A stretch of 16,483 nt of DNA. Origin: an uncultured Paracoccaceae bacterium. Lineage in GTDB: Bacteria; Pseudomonadota; Alphaproteobacteria; Rhodobacterales; Rhodobacteraceae. The stretch covers positions 1 through 16,483 of the forward strand of contig CALEZJ010000227.1 in NCBI GenBank assembly GCA_937927885.1, written 5' to 3'. The notes beneath the pieces were generated by a model. The model worked only from the letters and a program-made list of their open reading frames with translations. It was not told the origin of the DNA and made no database searches. A program made the position numbers and the translations under genes. Positions 6,766 to 15,558 of the stretch are shown here, one piece after another; within the stretch, counting starts at the first letter, position 1; each line of letters opens with the position of its first letter.

Positions 6766-6847
6766 GGGAGGGGTGGAAAACCCCTCCCGGTCGGGTGCGG
6801 GTGGCAACCCGCCGACGCGAGGCCCCCTCGACGGGGGCCGAGCGTCG
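6766..6847. other. Array of three consecutive hairpins
   Basis: Hairpin 1: GGGAGGGG (6766-6773) with CCCCTCCC (6781-6788). Hairpin 2: GCGGGT (6797-6802), GGCA loop, ACCCGC (6807-6812), extendable by GTCG (6790-6793) with CGAC (6813-6816). Hairpin 3: CGACGC (6813-6818) with GCGTCG (6842-6847), a GA/GA internal loop, then GGCCCCC (6821-6827) with GGGGGCC (6833-6839). Extended hairpin 2 and the base of hairpin 3 compete for 6813-6816. Strand of any transcript is unknown. Confidence 0.5.
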
Positions 6848-6940
6848 CCCCCCCTGACAATCCTCGTCCTGACGGACTTCTGAGACCAGCCAGAGCGCTG
6901 ACATGGCGCGCCGCCCTGCGCGCCTTGCCCGAGTTGCGCG

Positions 6941-7297
6941 TCAGGTGGCAGGCCCCGTCAGATAGCCCGCCGTCGGCCCGCGATCCTCGACATAGTCGCG
7001 GATCGGGGTTTGGGCGATGATCGTGTCGCGCTTGAATTCATACGTCATTTCACCCGCTTCCTCGCCCGCGGCGATGATGAGGGCGTGGCTGACGTGGCGG
7101 GGGCCGTCAAAGATGTCGACCAGGCCGCGCAGCCGGGGCGTGCGTTCGGCATCGACGCTGAATCCGTTGTCCCACAACCGGAGGATCGGCAGCACCTGGT
7201 CGCCCACCTGCACGCTGAGCCGCGAGCTTTTGCGTTGCGCGCGTTTCTGGGCTGCTGCGATCCCGCGCCGGATATCCTCTGGTAGAGACTCGAACAT
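6941..7297 (-). CDS. Conserved hypothetical protein, PilZ-like appearance
   Basis: This 118-residue product starts at ATG 7297 (MFESLPEDIRRGI), preceded by a GGGGGGTCAG purine-rich site; an upstream ATG at 7375 adds a low-complexity N-terminus and is less likely. An N-terminal helix rich in Arg/Lys (9-26: IRRGIAAAQKRAQRKSSR) is followed by alternating hydrophobic strands (27-75), including LPILRLWDNGFSVDAE and LRGLVDIFDG, and EMTYEFKR. The small-barrel pattern with WDNGFSV recalls PilZ domains, but the full RxxxR plus D/NxSxxG signature is not clear, so I give no function. It has no signal or membrane segment. It is divergent from the glutathionyl-hydroquinone reductase gene. Confidence 0.75.
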   Translation of the reverse strand: MFESLPEDIRRGIAAAQKRAQRKSSRLSVQVGDQVLPILRLWDNGFSVDAERTPRLRGLVDIFDGPRHVSHALIIAAGEEAGEMTYEFKRDTIIAQTPIRDYVEDRGPTAGYLTGPAT

Positions 7298-7416
7298 CTG
7301 ACCCCCCGACTGTGCCCCTGATGATGGCGTCGATTTCGACAATAACAAGTCAATCCGGGTCCGGGACTGCGACATTTTCCGGCATGTGTTCGAATGCGCA
7401 CAGAGCCTGCGCTGAG

Positions 7417-7456
7417 CCCAAAGGTTGACGGGGGCGCCTGAGCGCGCACCTTTGGG
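7417..7456. promoter_or_regulatory. Long-spaced inverted repeat before the reductase gene
   Basis: CCCAAAGGT (7417-7425) and ACCTTTGGG (7448-7456) are perfect 9-bp arms with a 22-base GC-rich spacer, ending 10 bases before the AGGA site of the downstream gene. It could be a repressor site between the divergent genes or a leader hairpin controlling translation. Confidence 0.4.
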
Positions 7457-7476
7457 GAAAACGGAAAGGACATGGT

Positions 7477-8436
7477 ATGGGACGACTGATCGACGGTCGC
7501 TGGTCGACGGAATGGTACGACACCGCCAGCACGGGCGGGGTGTTTCGCCGCACCGAAGCGCAATGGCGCAACTGGATCACGCTCGACGGCGCGCCGGGCC
7601 CCTCGGGCAGCGGCGGGTTCAGGGCCGAGGCCGGGCGCTATCACCTCTATGTCTCGCATGCCTGTCCCTGGGCGCATCGGGTGATGATCGTGCGGGCGCT
7701 GATGGGTCTGGAGGATCAGATCGGCGTTTCGGTCGTGCATCCCGACATGCTGGAGAACGGGTGGGAATTCCGCACGGACTTTCCCGGCGCCACCGGGGAT
7801 GCGCTGTTCGGGTCCGAGTTCCTGCACCAGATCTATACCCGCGCCGATCCGGCGGCGAGTTGCCGGGTCACCGTTCCGGTGCTGTGGGACCGCGAGCGTG
7901 GCACGATTGTCTCGAATGAAAGCAGCGAGATCATCCGCATGCTGGCCGCTTTCGGGCAGGGGCCGGACCTGTGGCCCGAGGATCTGCGCGTGCCGCTGGA
8001 GCCGGTGAACGCCCGCATCTACGAGACCCTGAACAACGGCGTCTATCTGGCCGGATTCGCCACCACGCAGGCCGCCTATGACGCGGCGATCGGCCCGCTG
8101 TTCGACACGCTGGACTGGCTGGAGGCGCGGCTGGGCCGCCAGCGCTGGCTGATGGGTGACCGCCTGACCGAGGGCGACATCCGCCTGTTCACCACGCTGG
8201 TGCGCTTTGACGCGGTTTACCACGGGCATTTCAAATGCAACCGGCGGCGGATCGTGGATTACCCCGCGTTGTGGGGGTTCACGCGCGACCTGTACCAGCA
8301 GCCGGGGGTGGCCGGGACGGTCCACATGGATCACATCACGCGCCACTATCATTACAGCCATGACACGATCAATCCGCACCGGATCGTGCCCATCGGCCCG
8401 GTGCTGGACTTTCTGGCGCCGCACGGGCGGGGATAG
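7477..8436 (+). CDS. yqjG: Glutathionyl-hydroquinone reductase (Xi-class GST)
   Basis: This 319-residue enzyme belongs to the ECM4/YqjG/PcpF family, which reduces glutathionyl-(hydro)quinones using a second glutathione. The thioredoxin-like N-terminal half has the catalytic CPWA motif (Cys63-Ala66) in YVSHACPWAHR. Further family marks are VPVLWD, the glutathione-site SNESSEIIRM, a C-terminal all-helical domain with LMGDRLTEGDIRLFTTLVRFD, and KCNRRRIVDYPALWGF. Length matches the family. The start is ATG 7477, 6 bases after AGGA; ATG 7472 is in another frame. It is monocistronic, divergent from the hypothetical gene, with its stop 3 bases from the convergent pmtA stop. A detoxification or quinone-maintenance role is inferred. 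Confidence 0.93.
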   Translation: MGRLIDGRWSTEWYDTASTGGVFRRTEAQWRNWITLDGAPGPSGSGGFRAEAGRYHLYVSHACPWAHRVMIVRALMGLEDQIGVSVVHPDMLENGWEFRTDFPGATGDALFGSEFLHQIYTRADPAASCRVTVPVLWDRERGTIVSNESSEIIRMLAAFGQGPDLWPEDLRVPLEPVNARIYETLNNGVYLAGFATTQAAYDAAIGPLFDTLDWLEARLGRQRWLMGDRLTEGDIRLFTTLVRFDAVYHGHFKCNRRRIVDYPALWGFTRDLYQQPGVAGTVHMDHITRHYHYSHDTINPHRIVPIGPVLDFLAPHGRG

Positions 8437-8439
8437 GGG

Positions 8440-9078
8440 TCAGGCGGTTTCGGTTTCGGACTTGGAGCGCTTTTGCAGCCTGAGGAAGGTGAACAGGCCG
8501 GCGGGTGAAAGCCGCCGCTCCTCGGCGACCTGCAGCGAGGCTTCGCCCAGAATGCGGCCCTGTTCGAAATCGGCGTGCCAGCCCAGCCGGTTGGCCAACG
8601 GCGCCAGACGGCGTTCGATCCAGGCCAGCGGGCCGGTTTCGCGGGCGAAATGGTTGACGATGATGACCTGCCCGCCGGGTTTGCAGACCCGCGAAATCTC
8701 GGCGATCACGGTTTCCGGGTCCGGCACGACCGAGACCAGATACATCGCCACCACCCAGTCAAAATGGGCATCCGGGAAATCGAGACGGCGCGCATCCATC
8801 TGGCGCAGCTCGCGCACCTGGGTCAGGCCCTCGCGCGCGACCCGTTCGCGGGCGATCGCCAGCATGTCGTCGGAATAGTCGATGCCGGTCACCTCGAGAT
8901 GCGGCGCATAGCCGGGCAGTGACAGGCCCGTGCCGACCCCGACCTCCAGCACCCGCCCTTGCCCGCGATTGACCTCGGCCACCGCGCGCTGCCGTCCCAT
9001 CCGGGTGACGATTCCGAAGGTGCGGTCATAAACCGGCGCCCAGCGGCGATAGGTGCGGGTGACGGCGTCGAGATCCAT
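8440..9078 (-). CDS. pmtA: Phosphatidylethanolamine N-methyltransferase (PmtA)
   Basis: This 212-residue class I SAM-dependent methyltransferase is of the Rhodobacter-type PmtA group, which methylates phosphatidylethanolamine stepwise towards phosphatidylcholine at the cytoplasmic membrane. The SAM motif I is LEVGVGTGLSLP (44-55), then VTGIDYSDDML (63-73), DARRLDFPDAHFDWVVAMY (95-113) and KPGGQVIIVNHF (133-144). The N-terminal TYRRWAPVYDRTFG is typical of PmtA. I chose ATG 9078 because AAGGA lies at proper spacing and the upstream residues (from 9165) do not resemble the family. UbiE-type quinone methyltransferases are related, but the NHF and WIERRLAPL parts favour PmtA. Its stop nearly abuts the reductase stop, tail to tail. 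Confidence 0.88.
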   Translation of the reverse strand: MDLDAVTRTYRRWAPVYDRTFGIVTRMGRQRAVAEVNRGQGRVLEVGVGTGLSLPGYAPHLEVTGIDYSDDMLAIARERVAREGLTQVRELRQMDARRLDFPDAHFDWVVAMYLVSVVPDPETVIAEISRVCKPGGQVIIVNHFARETGPLAWIERRLAPLANRLGWHADFEQGRILGEASLQVAEERRLSPAGLFTFLRLQKRSKSETETA

Positions 9079-9173
9079 GCGGTTTTCCTTTGCATTCCGG
9101 CGGGCACGGCGAGGGGTGAATTGCCCGCTGGTGGATTGATAGAGGGGGCGGGCGGGGGTTTCCACCTTTTACT

Positions 9174-9186
9174 TGACGCTGCGTCA
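9174..9186. promoter_or_regulatory. 13-bp palindrome at the Fic stop, upstream of pmtA
   Basis: TGACGC-T-GCGTCA is a perfect palindrome that includes the stop codon of the Fic gene (9184-9186). It lies about 95 bases upstream of the pmtA ATG and could be a regulator site for pmtA. A chance origin is quite possible. Confidence 0.25.
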
Positions 9187-10302
9187 GCCAAAGCGCTGAA
9201 ACATGCGCACCAGCGGGACATTGACATAGTAATTGTCGCGCCAGACCTGCCGTTTGTCCACAAAACCGGACATTGCCAGCGTATCCAGATACTTGGTTGC
9301 CGTGGGACGGGACACGCCAAGGTCGCGCATGACAAAGTCGATGCGCGTGTAGGGGTGGCGAAAGAGGTTGTTGAGCAGATCGTGGCTGTAGAATTTCGGG
9401 TGCTCGGACCGGATCCGGCGCTTGTAATCGGCCATCTGCTCGCGGAACGCCTCGACCATCTCGACGGTGATCGCGGCGGTTTCTTCGATGGCGCGCAGGA
9501 TGTAGAGCACCCAGTCTTCCCAGTTCCCTTCGTCGCGCACGGACTGCAACAGGCGGTAATAGTCCGATCTGTTGCGGTTGATGTGGCGGCTGAGATAGAG
9601 GATCGGCGTGTCCAGAAGCCCCTGTTTCGTAAGGTAAAGCACGTTCAGGATGCGCCCGATGCGGCCGTTGCCATCGGGAAAGGGGTGGATGCTCTCGAAC
9701 TGATGATGGATCACCGCCATCTTGATCAGCGGGTCGAGGCCCGACAGCGCATCATCGTTGATGAAGCGTTCGAGATTGGCCATGCCATTGTGAATAGAGA
9801 CACTGTCTTGTGGTGGAATATGCACGCGTTCCCCCGTGCGCTGGTCCATCAAGACGGTTCCGGCCATTGTCCGAAAACCGTCGTCGCGGTTTTTCAGCAG
9901 GCGGAACATTTCGACCAGCACGGCGTTGGTCAGCAGGCCCTGCCCCTCGCCCATGCGCCGAAAGCCCAGCCTGAGGGCATCGCGATAGCGCGCGACCTCC
10001 TTGGCCGGGCCGGTGGTCTGGTCGGGGAAGAGGTCGCCCTTGTAGATGTCGTCCTGCGTGGTGACGATGTTCTCGATTTCGGAACTGGCCTGGGCTTCCT
10101 GAATCGCGAGCGGGTCGATCAGGATGCCCTGATTGGGGATCGATAGTGCGATGCCCTTCAGATGCGCCAGCTGCGACTTGGCGGCGACGAGGGCCTTGAG
10201 GACCGGGATCGTCTCCAGGTCGACGGTCAGCGGCAGGTCCGGGATGGCATAGGTGGGTTGCGTGGGCGCCTTCGCGGTGGGTTTCTTTACATGAGAGGGC
10301 TC
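9184..10302 (-). CDS. Fic-family AMP-transferase with C-terminal winged helix; 5' end uncertain
   Basis: The first ATG in frame is at 9954 (256 residues), but homology-like sequence continues upstream to a TGA at 10303-10305, giving a 372-codon frame. Numbered from 10302: an N-terminal part with DLPLTVDLETIPVLKA, then the inhibitory-helix motif SSEIEN (73-78, fitting [S/T]xxxE[G/N]), then the Fic core HPFPDGNGRIGR (206-217, the complete HPFx[D/E]GNGRxxR), and a C-terminal winged helix (about 320-366, DLGVSRPTATKYLDTLAMSGFV). Fic proteins transfer AMP to Tyr, Ser or Thr hydroxyls of target proteins; the SxxxEN helix keeps them off. No ATG, GTG or TTG exists in frame between 9955 and 10302, so this is either a frameshifted/broken 5' end, an unusual start, or a shortened protein lacking its inhibitor. 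It lies just downstream of gyrB on the same strand. Confidence 0.85.
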   Translation of the reverse strand, partial: EPSHVKKPTAKAPTQPTYAIPDLPLTVDLETIPVLKALVAAKSQLAHLKGIALSIPNQGILIDPLAIQEAQASSEIENIVTTQDDIYKGDLFPDQTTGPAKEVARYRDALRLGFRRMGEGQGLLTNAVLVEMFRLLKNRDDGFRTMAGTVLMDQRTGERVHIPPQDSVSIHNGMANLERFINDDALSGLDPLIKMAVIHHQFESIHPFPDGNGRIGRILNVLYLTKQGLLDTPILYLSRHINRNRSDYYRLLQSVRDEGNWEDWVLYILRAIEETAAITVEMVEAFREQMADYKRRIRSEHPKFYSHDLLNNLFRHPYTRIDFVMRDLGVSRPTATKYLDTLAMSGFVDKRQVWRDNYYVNVPLVRMFQRFG

Positions 10303-10317
10303 TCATGCAAAGAAAAC
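10281..10317. promoter_or_regulatory. Palindrome 2 (proximal) before the Fic gene
   Basis: GTTTCTTTACATGAGAG (10281-10297) pairs with CTCTCATGCAAAGAAAAC (10300-10317) apart from one mismatch and one extra A. It shares the half-site TCATGTAAAGAA (once with C for T) with palindrome 1; the two centres are 41 bp apart. It overlaps the upstream end of the Fic frame, as expected for an autoregulatory operator. Confidence 0.6.
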
Positions 10318-10319
10318 GC

Positions 10320-10360
10320 GGAATTCTTTACATGATAGGGGTGTCATGTAAAGAAATTCC
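10320..10360. promoter_or_regulatory. Palindrome 1 (distal) between gyrB and the Fic gene
   Basis: TTCTTTACATGA (10324-10335) and TCATGTAAAGAA (10344-10355) are perfect 12-bp arms around TAGGGGTG, flanked by GGAATT (10320-10325) and AATTCC (10355-10360) with one base out of register. AT-rich arms and no U-run favour a protein-binding site over a gyrB terminator, though it begins only 15 bases past the gyrB stop. Confidence 0.6.
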
Positions 10361-10374
10361 GCGAATTCGGGGCC

Positions 10375-12852
<2,478 letters not shown>

Positions 12853-12911
12853 TCATGCCGGGATTGTCACGCGCCGGACACAAGATTTGGGGTCGCGTCA
12901 GACCGCGACGG

Positions 12912-13289
12912 TCAATCCCGCAAAAGCCACGCGCTGGCCGCTGCGGCCCCGTCGGCATAGCTCCATGTGATGGTCAGGGTGCCTTTCCGGTCAGCGATGG
13001 CCAGCACGGCGAGGTTGTCCTCGCAGATGTCGAAGCCGGCCGCCAGATGTTCGGTCGCGCGCAGCGAGCTGGCGCCGGTTTCGCCAAACTGCCAGTAGCC
13101 GGCGCAGAAAAGCCCGGGATAGTCGACCAGCGCGCCATCGGGATAGAGCGTCAGGATCATGTCCCAGTTCTGTCCATCGGGCTGGATGCCGACGCCCGTC
13201 CAATAGCCCGTCTGGTCGACGGGCATGACCTGCGCCGCCGCGGGCAGGGCGACCAGGGCGGCGAAGGCGGAGGCGAGGATGGGGCGCAT
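12912..13289 (-). CDS. Small secreted protein, unknown function
   Basis: This 125-residue product has a clear Sec signal peptide (MRPILASAFAALVALPAAAQ, cleavage near 19). The mature part contains GYWTGVGIQPDGQNWDMIL, LYPDGALVDYPGLFCAGYW and GFDICEDNLAVLAIAD, with Cys62 and Cys89 likely forming one disulfide in the periplasm. The repeated short strands suggest a small beta-barrel or lipocalin-like fold, but I do not recognise a family. The start is ATG 13289, supported by AAGGAG just upstream; the longer frame that continues upstream is a shadow of the exporter gene. It sits 59 bases downstream of the LysE-type gene, separated by a perfect 11-bp inverted repeat, and 98 bases upstream of gyrB. 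Confidence 0.8.
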   Translation of the reverse strand: MRPILASAFAALVALPAAAQVMPVDQTGYWTGVGIQPDGQNWDMILTLYPDGALVDYPGLFCAGYWQFGETGASSLRATEHLAAGFDICEDNLAVLAIADRKGTLTITWSYADGAAAASAWLLRD

Positions 13290-13305
13290 GGCTGGCTCCT
13301 TGTGT

Positions 13306-13342
13306 TTGACGCAAGGTGCGGTGGCAGAGGGCCTTGCGTCAA
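13306..13342. promoter_or_regulatory. Perfect 11-bp inverted repeat before the secreted-protein gene
   Basis: TTGACGCAAGG (13306-13316) and CCTTGCGTCAA (13332-13342) flank a 15-base spacer, between the exporter stop (13349) and the AAGGAG site of the next gene. It may be an operator or a terminator-like stem; no U-run follows. Confidence 0.45.
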
Positions 13343-13348
13343 GCCGCC

Positions 13349-13969
13349 TCAGGTAAAGGGGATGACCAGACCGACCAGAATCAGCAAGGCGCCGGAAACG
13401 CGGTTCAGCCGGGCCAGGGCCTGCGGGCTGGACAGAAGGCGGCGCGCGCGGTCCAGAAACAGCGCCAGCCCCAGGTTGCCCACAAGCGGAATGATCCCGG
13501 ACACGGCGATGATGGCGGCAATGTCGAGACCGGTCACCCGGGTGAGATCGAAGAACCCCGGCAGCACGCCCATGTAGAACAGGATCGCCTTTGGATTGCC
13601 GACCACGGCGGCCACGCCCACGGCGAACCCGGCCCAGAGGCCCGGGCGGGTCAGGCGGCTGTCGGCGCGCAGCGTGGTTGCCGGTTTGCGCCACAAGAGC
13701 AGGCCCATGACGATGAAGACGCCCGCCGCGACCCAGCGCAGGGCTTCGAGAAACCCGCCATAGACCGACAGCACCCAGCTGAGCCCGAAGATCGCGCAGA
13801 GGGGCCAGATCAGATCGCCCAGCGCCACGCCCACGGCCAGCGGCCAGGCCCCGGCCATGCCGCCCGACAGGGCGCGCGCGATCAGCGCGACCCAGACCGG
13901 GCCCGGGATGACCCACAGAACCGCCATGCCGCCCGCATAGAGCAGCAGTTGATGCAGCGAGATGGTCAT
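13349..13969 (-). CDS. LysE/RhtB-family amino-acid exporter
   Basis: This 206-residue inner-membrane protein of the LysE superfamily exports amino acids or related small molecules, probably driven by the proton gradient. About six hydrophobic helices are visible, starting at residues 6, 38, 60, 105, 147 and 185. Family marks: the N-terminal IPGPVWVALIARALSGG (21-37), with the conserved PGP, and GNPKAILFYMGVLPGFFD (124-141). The length is right for the family. Its ATG overlaps the stop of the VOC gene by 4 bases (ATGA), indicating translational coupling. Substrate cannot be read from sequence. Confidence 0.9.
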   Translation of the reverse strand: MTISLHQLLLYAGGMAVLWVIPGPVWVALIARALSGGMAGAWPLAVGVALGDLIWPLCAIFGLSWVLSVYGGFLEALRWVAAGVFIVMGLLLWRKPATTLRADSRLTRPGLWAGFAVGVAAVVGNPKAILFYMGVLPGFFDLTRVTGLDIAAIIAVSGIIPLVGNLGLALFLDRARRLLSSPQALARLNRVSGALLILVGLVIPFT

Positions 13970-14382
13970 GCGAGGCGTCCTTTGTCATCGAGCGGCCAGA
14001 AGGGGTTGTGCGCGACCTCCCAGACATGGCCATCGGGATCGGCGTAATAGCCGGAGTATCCGCCCCAGAACACGGATTCGGGGGCTTTCAGCGGGGTCGC
14101 GCCTGCCGCCAGGGCCGCGCGATAGGCGATGTCGACCTCGGCGGGCGAGGGGAAATTCTGCGCCAGCGTCGCCGCGCCGGTGCCCAGGTCGGCAACGGGG
14201 CGGTCCTGATCCCTTGCCAGATCGGCGAGGCCGAACAGCGCCATGCGCATGCCGCCCAGATCAAAGAAGACCGCACTGGGCGCGCGTTCGACCGGTGACC
14301 AGCCAAGGGCGGTATAAAAGGCGGTGGCGCGGTCCAGATCGGCCACGCCCAGCGTGACCAGGGTGATGCGTTGCGGAGTCAT
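13966..14382 (-). CDS. VOC-family (glyoxalase-like) protein
   Basis: This 138-residue product has the vicinal-oxygen-chelate fold: two beta-alpha-beta-beta-beta modules. Module 1 starts ITLVTLGVADLDRATAFYTALGW (6-28) and includes AVFFDLGGMRMALFG; module 2 includes VDIAYRAALAAGA, SGYYADPDGHVWEVAHNPFWPLDD (about 109-132). The glyoxalase I His ligand position after the first strand is a Thr, while the late Glu is kept, so metal binding may be incomplete and substrate is unknown. ATG overlaps the recF stop by 4 bases and its own stop overlaps the exporter ATG by 4 bases: recF, this gene and the exporter form a tightly coupled operon. Confidence 0.88.
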   Translation of the reverse strand: MTPQRITLVTLGVADLDRATAFYTALGWSPVERAPSAVFFDLGGMRMALFGLADLARDQDRPVADLGTGAATLAQNFPSPAEVDIAYRAALAAGATPLKAPESVFWGGYSGYYADPDGHVWEVAHNPFWPLDDKGRLA

Positions 14383-15458
14383 GGCAGGTCCATCGGGGTC
14401 AGGGGGGAGGCAGCGGTGACGGAAAAGGCCTGTGCGCGCGGGCCCAGTGGGGCGAAGAGGCCGGGCTCCGTCCCGGTCAGGAAGGCCTGCGCGCCCAGAG
14501 CGCAGAGCGCGTCATGAAGCGCCTCGCGTCGGGAAGGGTCGAGATGGGCGGCGACCTCGTCGAGCAGAAGGATCGGCGCAAGGCCGGTGTCCGTGTGCAG
14601 CGCCCGGGCATGGGTGAGGATCGTTGCGATCAGAAGCGCCTTTTGTTCGCCGGTCGAGCACATGGCGGCGGGCAGGCCGCGCGCGGACCACAAGGCGCCC
14701 AGATCGGCGCGGTGCGGGCCGGTCAGGCTGCGCCCGGCGGCCATGTCGCGCCGCCGCCCCTCGGCCAGGGCGCGGGCCAGATCGGTGGGGCTGTCGTCGA
14801 TCAGCGTGAGATCGGCCTGCGGAAAGGGGCTGGCGGGGTCTGCGGCCCGGGCGAGGCGGGCCAGCGCGGCCAGCCGGTTGGCGGTGATCTGCGCTCCGGT
14901 CTCGGCCATGCGCGATTCGAGCACGGTGAACCAGCCCGCATCCTGCGCCCCCTCGCGCAAGAGGCGGTTCCGTTCGCGCATCGCCTTGTCATAGGCCAGG
15001 GCGGCCTCGGCATGATCGGGGGCAAAGCCCAGGGTGAGGCGGTCCAGAAAGCGGCGGCGCCCCTCGGCCCCCTCGATCCAGAGCCGGTCCATCGCCGGGG
15101 TCAGCCAGAGCATCGGCACCAGCCGCCCCAAGGCGGATTGCGGCGTGGCCTTGCCGTCGATGCGCACCGAGCGGGGGCTCTCTGGGCGGGCCTCGGTCAG
15201 GATGTCATGCGGGGTGCCATGGCGCATCAGCACGGCTTCGATGCGCCAGCCCAGCCCCGCGGGCTGACCGATCAGCTCCTCGGGCGGCGCGCGCCTGAGG
15301 CCGCGGCCGGGGGAGAGAAGCGAGATTGCCTCGAGCAGGTTGGTCTTGCCCGCGCCATTCGGGCCGCAAAGCACCACCGGGCGGCCGTCGAAATCCGCCT
15401 CGATGCGGACATGCGAGCGAAACTGCATCAGGCGGATTCGGGCGAGGGAGAGCGACAT
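14379..15458 (-). CDS. recF: DNA replication and repair protein RecF
   Basis: RecF is the 359-residue SMC-like ABC ATPase that with RecO and RecR loads RecA at gapped DNA. Walker A is GPNGAGKTN (32-40), the ABC signature region STGEQKALL (268-276), and Walker B LLLDEVAAHLD (297-307). The N-terminus SLARIRLMQFRSH is the standard RecF opening. I start at ATG 15458; an in-frame ATG at 15500 would put a terminator-like hairpin inside the gene. The ribosome binding site is weak (AGG, 6 bases away). It is preceded by dnaN in the classical order and followed, with an ATGA overlap, by the VOC gene. Confidence 0.96.
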   Translation of the reverse strand: MSLSLARIRLMQFRSHVRIEADFDGRPVVLCGPNGAGKTNLLEAISLLSPGRGLRRAPPEELIGQPAGLGWRIEAVLMRHGTPHDILTEARPESPRSVRIDGKATPQSALGRLVPMLWLTPAMDRLWIEGAEGRRRFLDRLTLGFAPDHAEAALAYDKAMRERNRLLREGAQDAGWFTVLESRMAETGAQITANRLAALARLARAADPASPFPQADLTLIDDSPTDLARALAEGRRRDMAAGRSLTGPHRADLGALWSARGLPAAMCSTGEQKALLIATILTHARALHTDTGLAPILLLDEVAAHLDPSRREALHDALCALGAQAFLTGTEPGLFAPLGPRAQAFSVTAASPLTPMDLP

Positions 15459-15468
15459 GGCGGGCCTG

Positions 15469-15496
15469 AAAAAGAAAGGGGGGCTGTCTGCCCCCC
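15469..15496 (-). terminator. Intrinsic terminator between dnaN and recF
   Basis: On the minus strand GGGGGGC, AGACA loop, GCCCCCC form a perfect 7-bp stem (15496-15478), followed by TTTCTTTTT (15477-15469). This is the only hairpin in the window with a proper U-tract. It ends 10 bases before the recF ATG. Confidence 0.75.
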
Positions 15497-15515
15497 TCAT
15501 CGCTGCGCGATTTCA

Positions 15516-15545
15516 CCCCCCGAGGATATTTGCGGACAGATGAAG
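15516..15545 (+). repeat. Intergenic box, copy C
   Basis: A run of C, GA, then the core GGATATTTGCGGACAG followed by ATGA (15524-15543). It lies 14 bases beyond the dnaN stop, in antisense orientation to dnaN/recF, with the terminator hairpin on the same relative side as the hairpins of copies A and B. Confidence 0.7.
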
Positions 15546-15558
15546 GGGCGCCGGAGGG

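Larger units (their letters stand above)
6608..6940. other. 333-base non-coding stretch with box and hairpins
   Basis: No convincing ORF occurs between the C-S lyase stop and the convergent hypothetical gene. It holds, in order, a 6-bp hairpin (6630-6650), intergenic box copy B (6671-6701), an AT-richer patch around 6713-6735, a run of three hairpins (6766-6847), and a remainder (6848-6940) in which I see nothing. It may encode a small structured RNA or be a pile of mobile intergenic elements. Confidence 0.5.

Noticed and set aside
5132..6904. A 590-codon - strand frame opposite the C-S lyase, running into def
   Set aside because: Its composition is that of an antisense shadow; the lyase on the other strand has a complete set of catalytic motifs.
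7045..8424. A 459-codon - strand frame opposite the hydroquinone reductase
   Set aside because: Antisense shadow with His/Arg/Pro-rich product and no domain.
9184..10302. A two-gene Fic toxin-antitoxin module
   Set aside because: There is no separate small antitoxin gene; the inhibitory motif is encoded in the same frame as the Fic core.
9752..10306. A 184-codon - strand ORF starting with ATG at 10306
   Set aside because: It overlaps the Fic N-terminal coding sequence in another frame and its product resembles nothing. It is not a credible antitoxin gene.
10320..10360. Palindrome 1 as the gyrB terminator
   Set aside because: AT-rich arms, no U-tract, and it is duplicated by a second related palindrome next to the Fic gene; a protein-binding site fits better.
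12912..14033. A single 373-codon - strand frame covering the exporter and secreted protein
   Set aside because: Only its last 125 codons are real: a ribosome site and signal peptide mark a start at 13289, and the upstream part is out of frame with the LysE-type gene.
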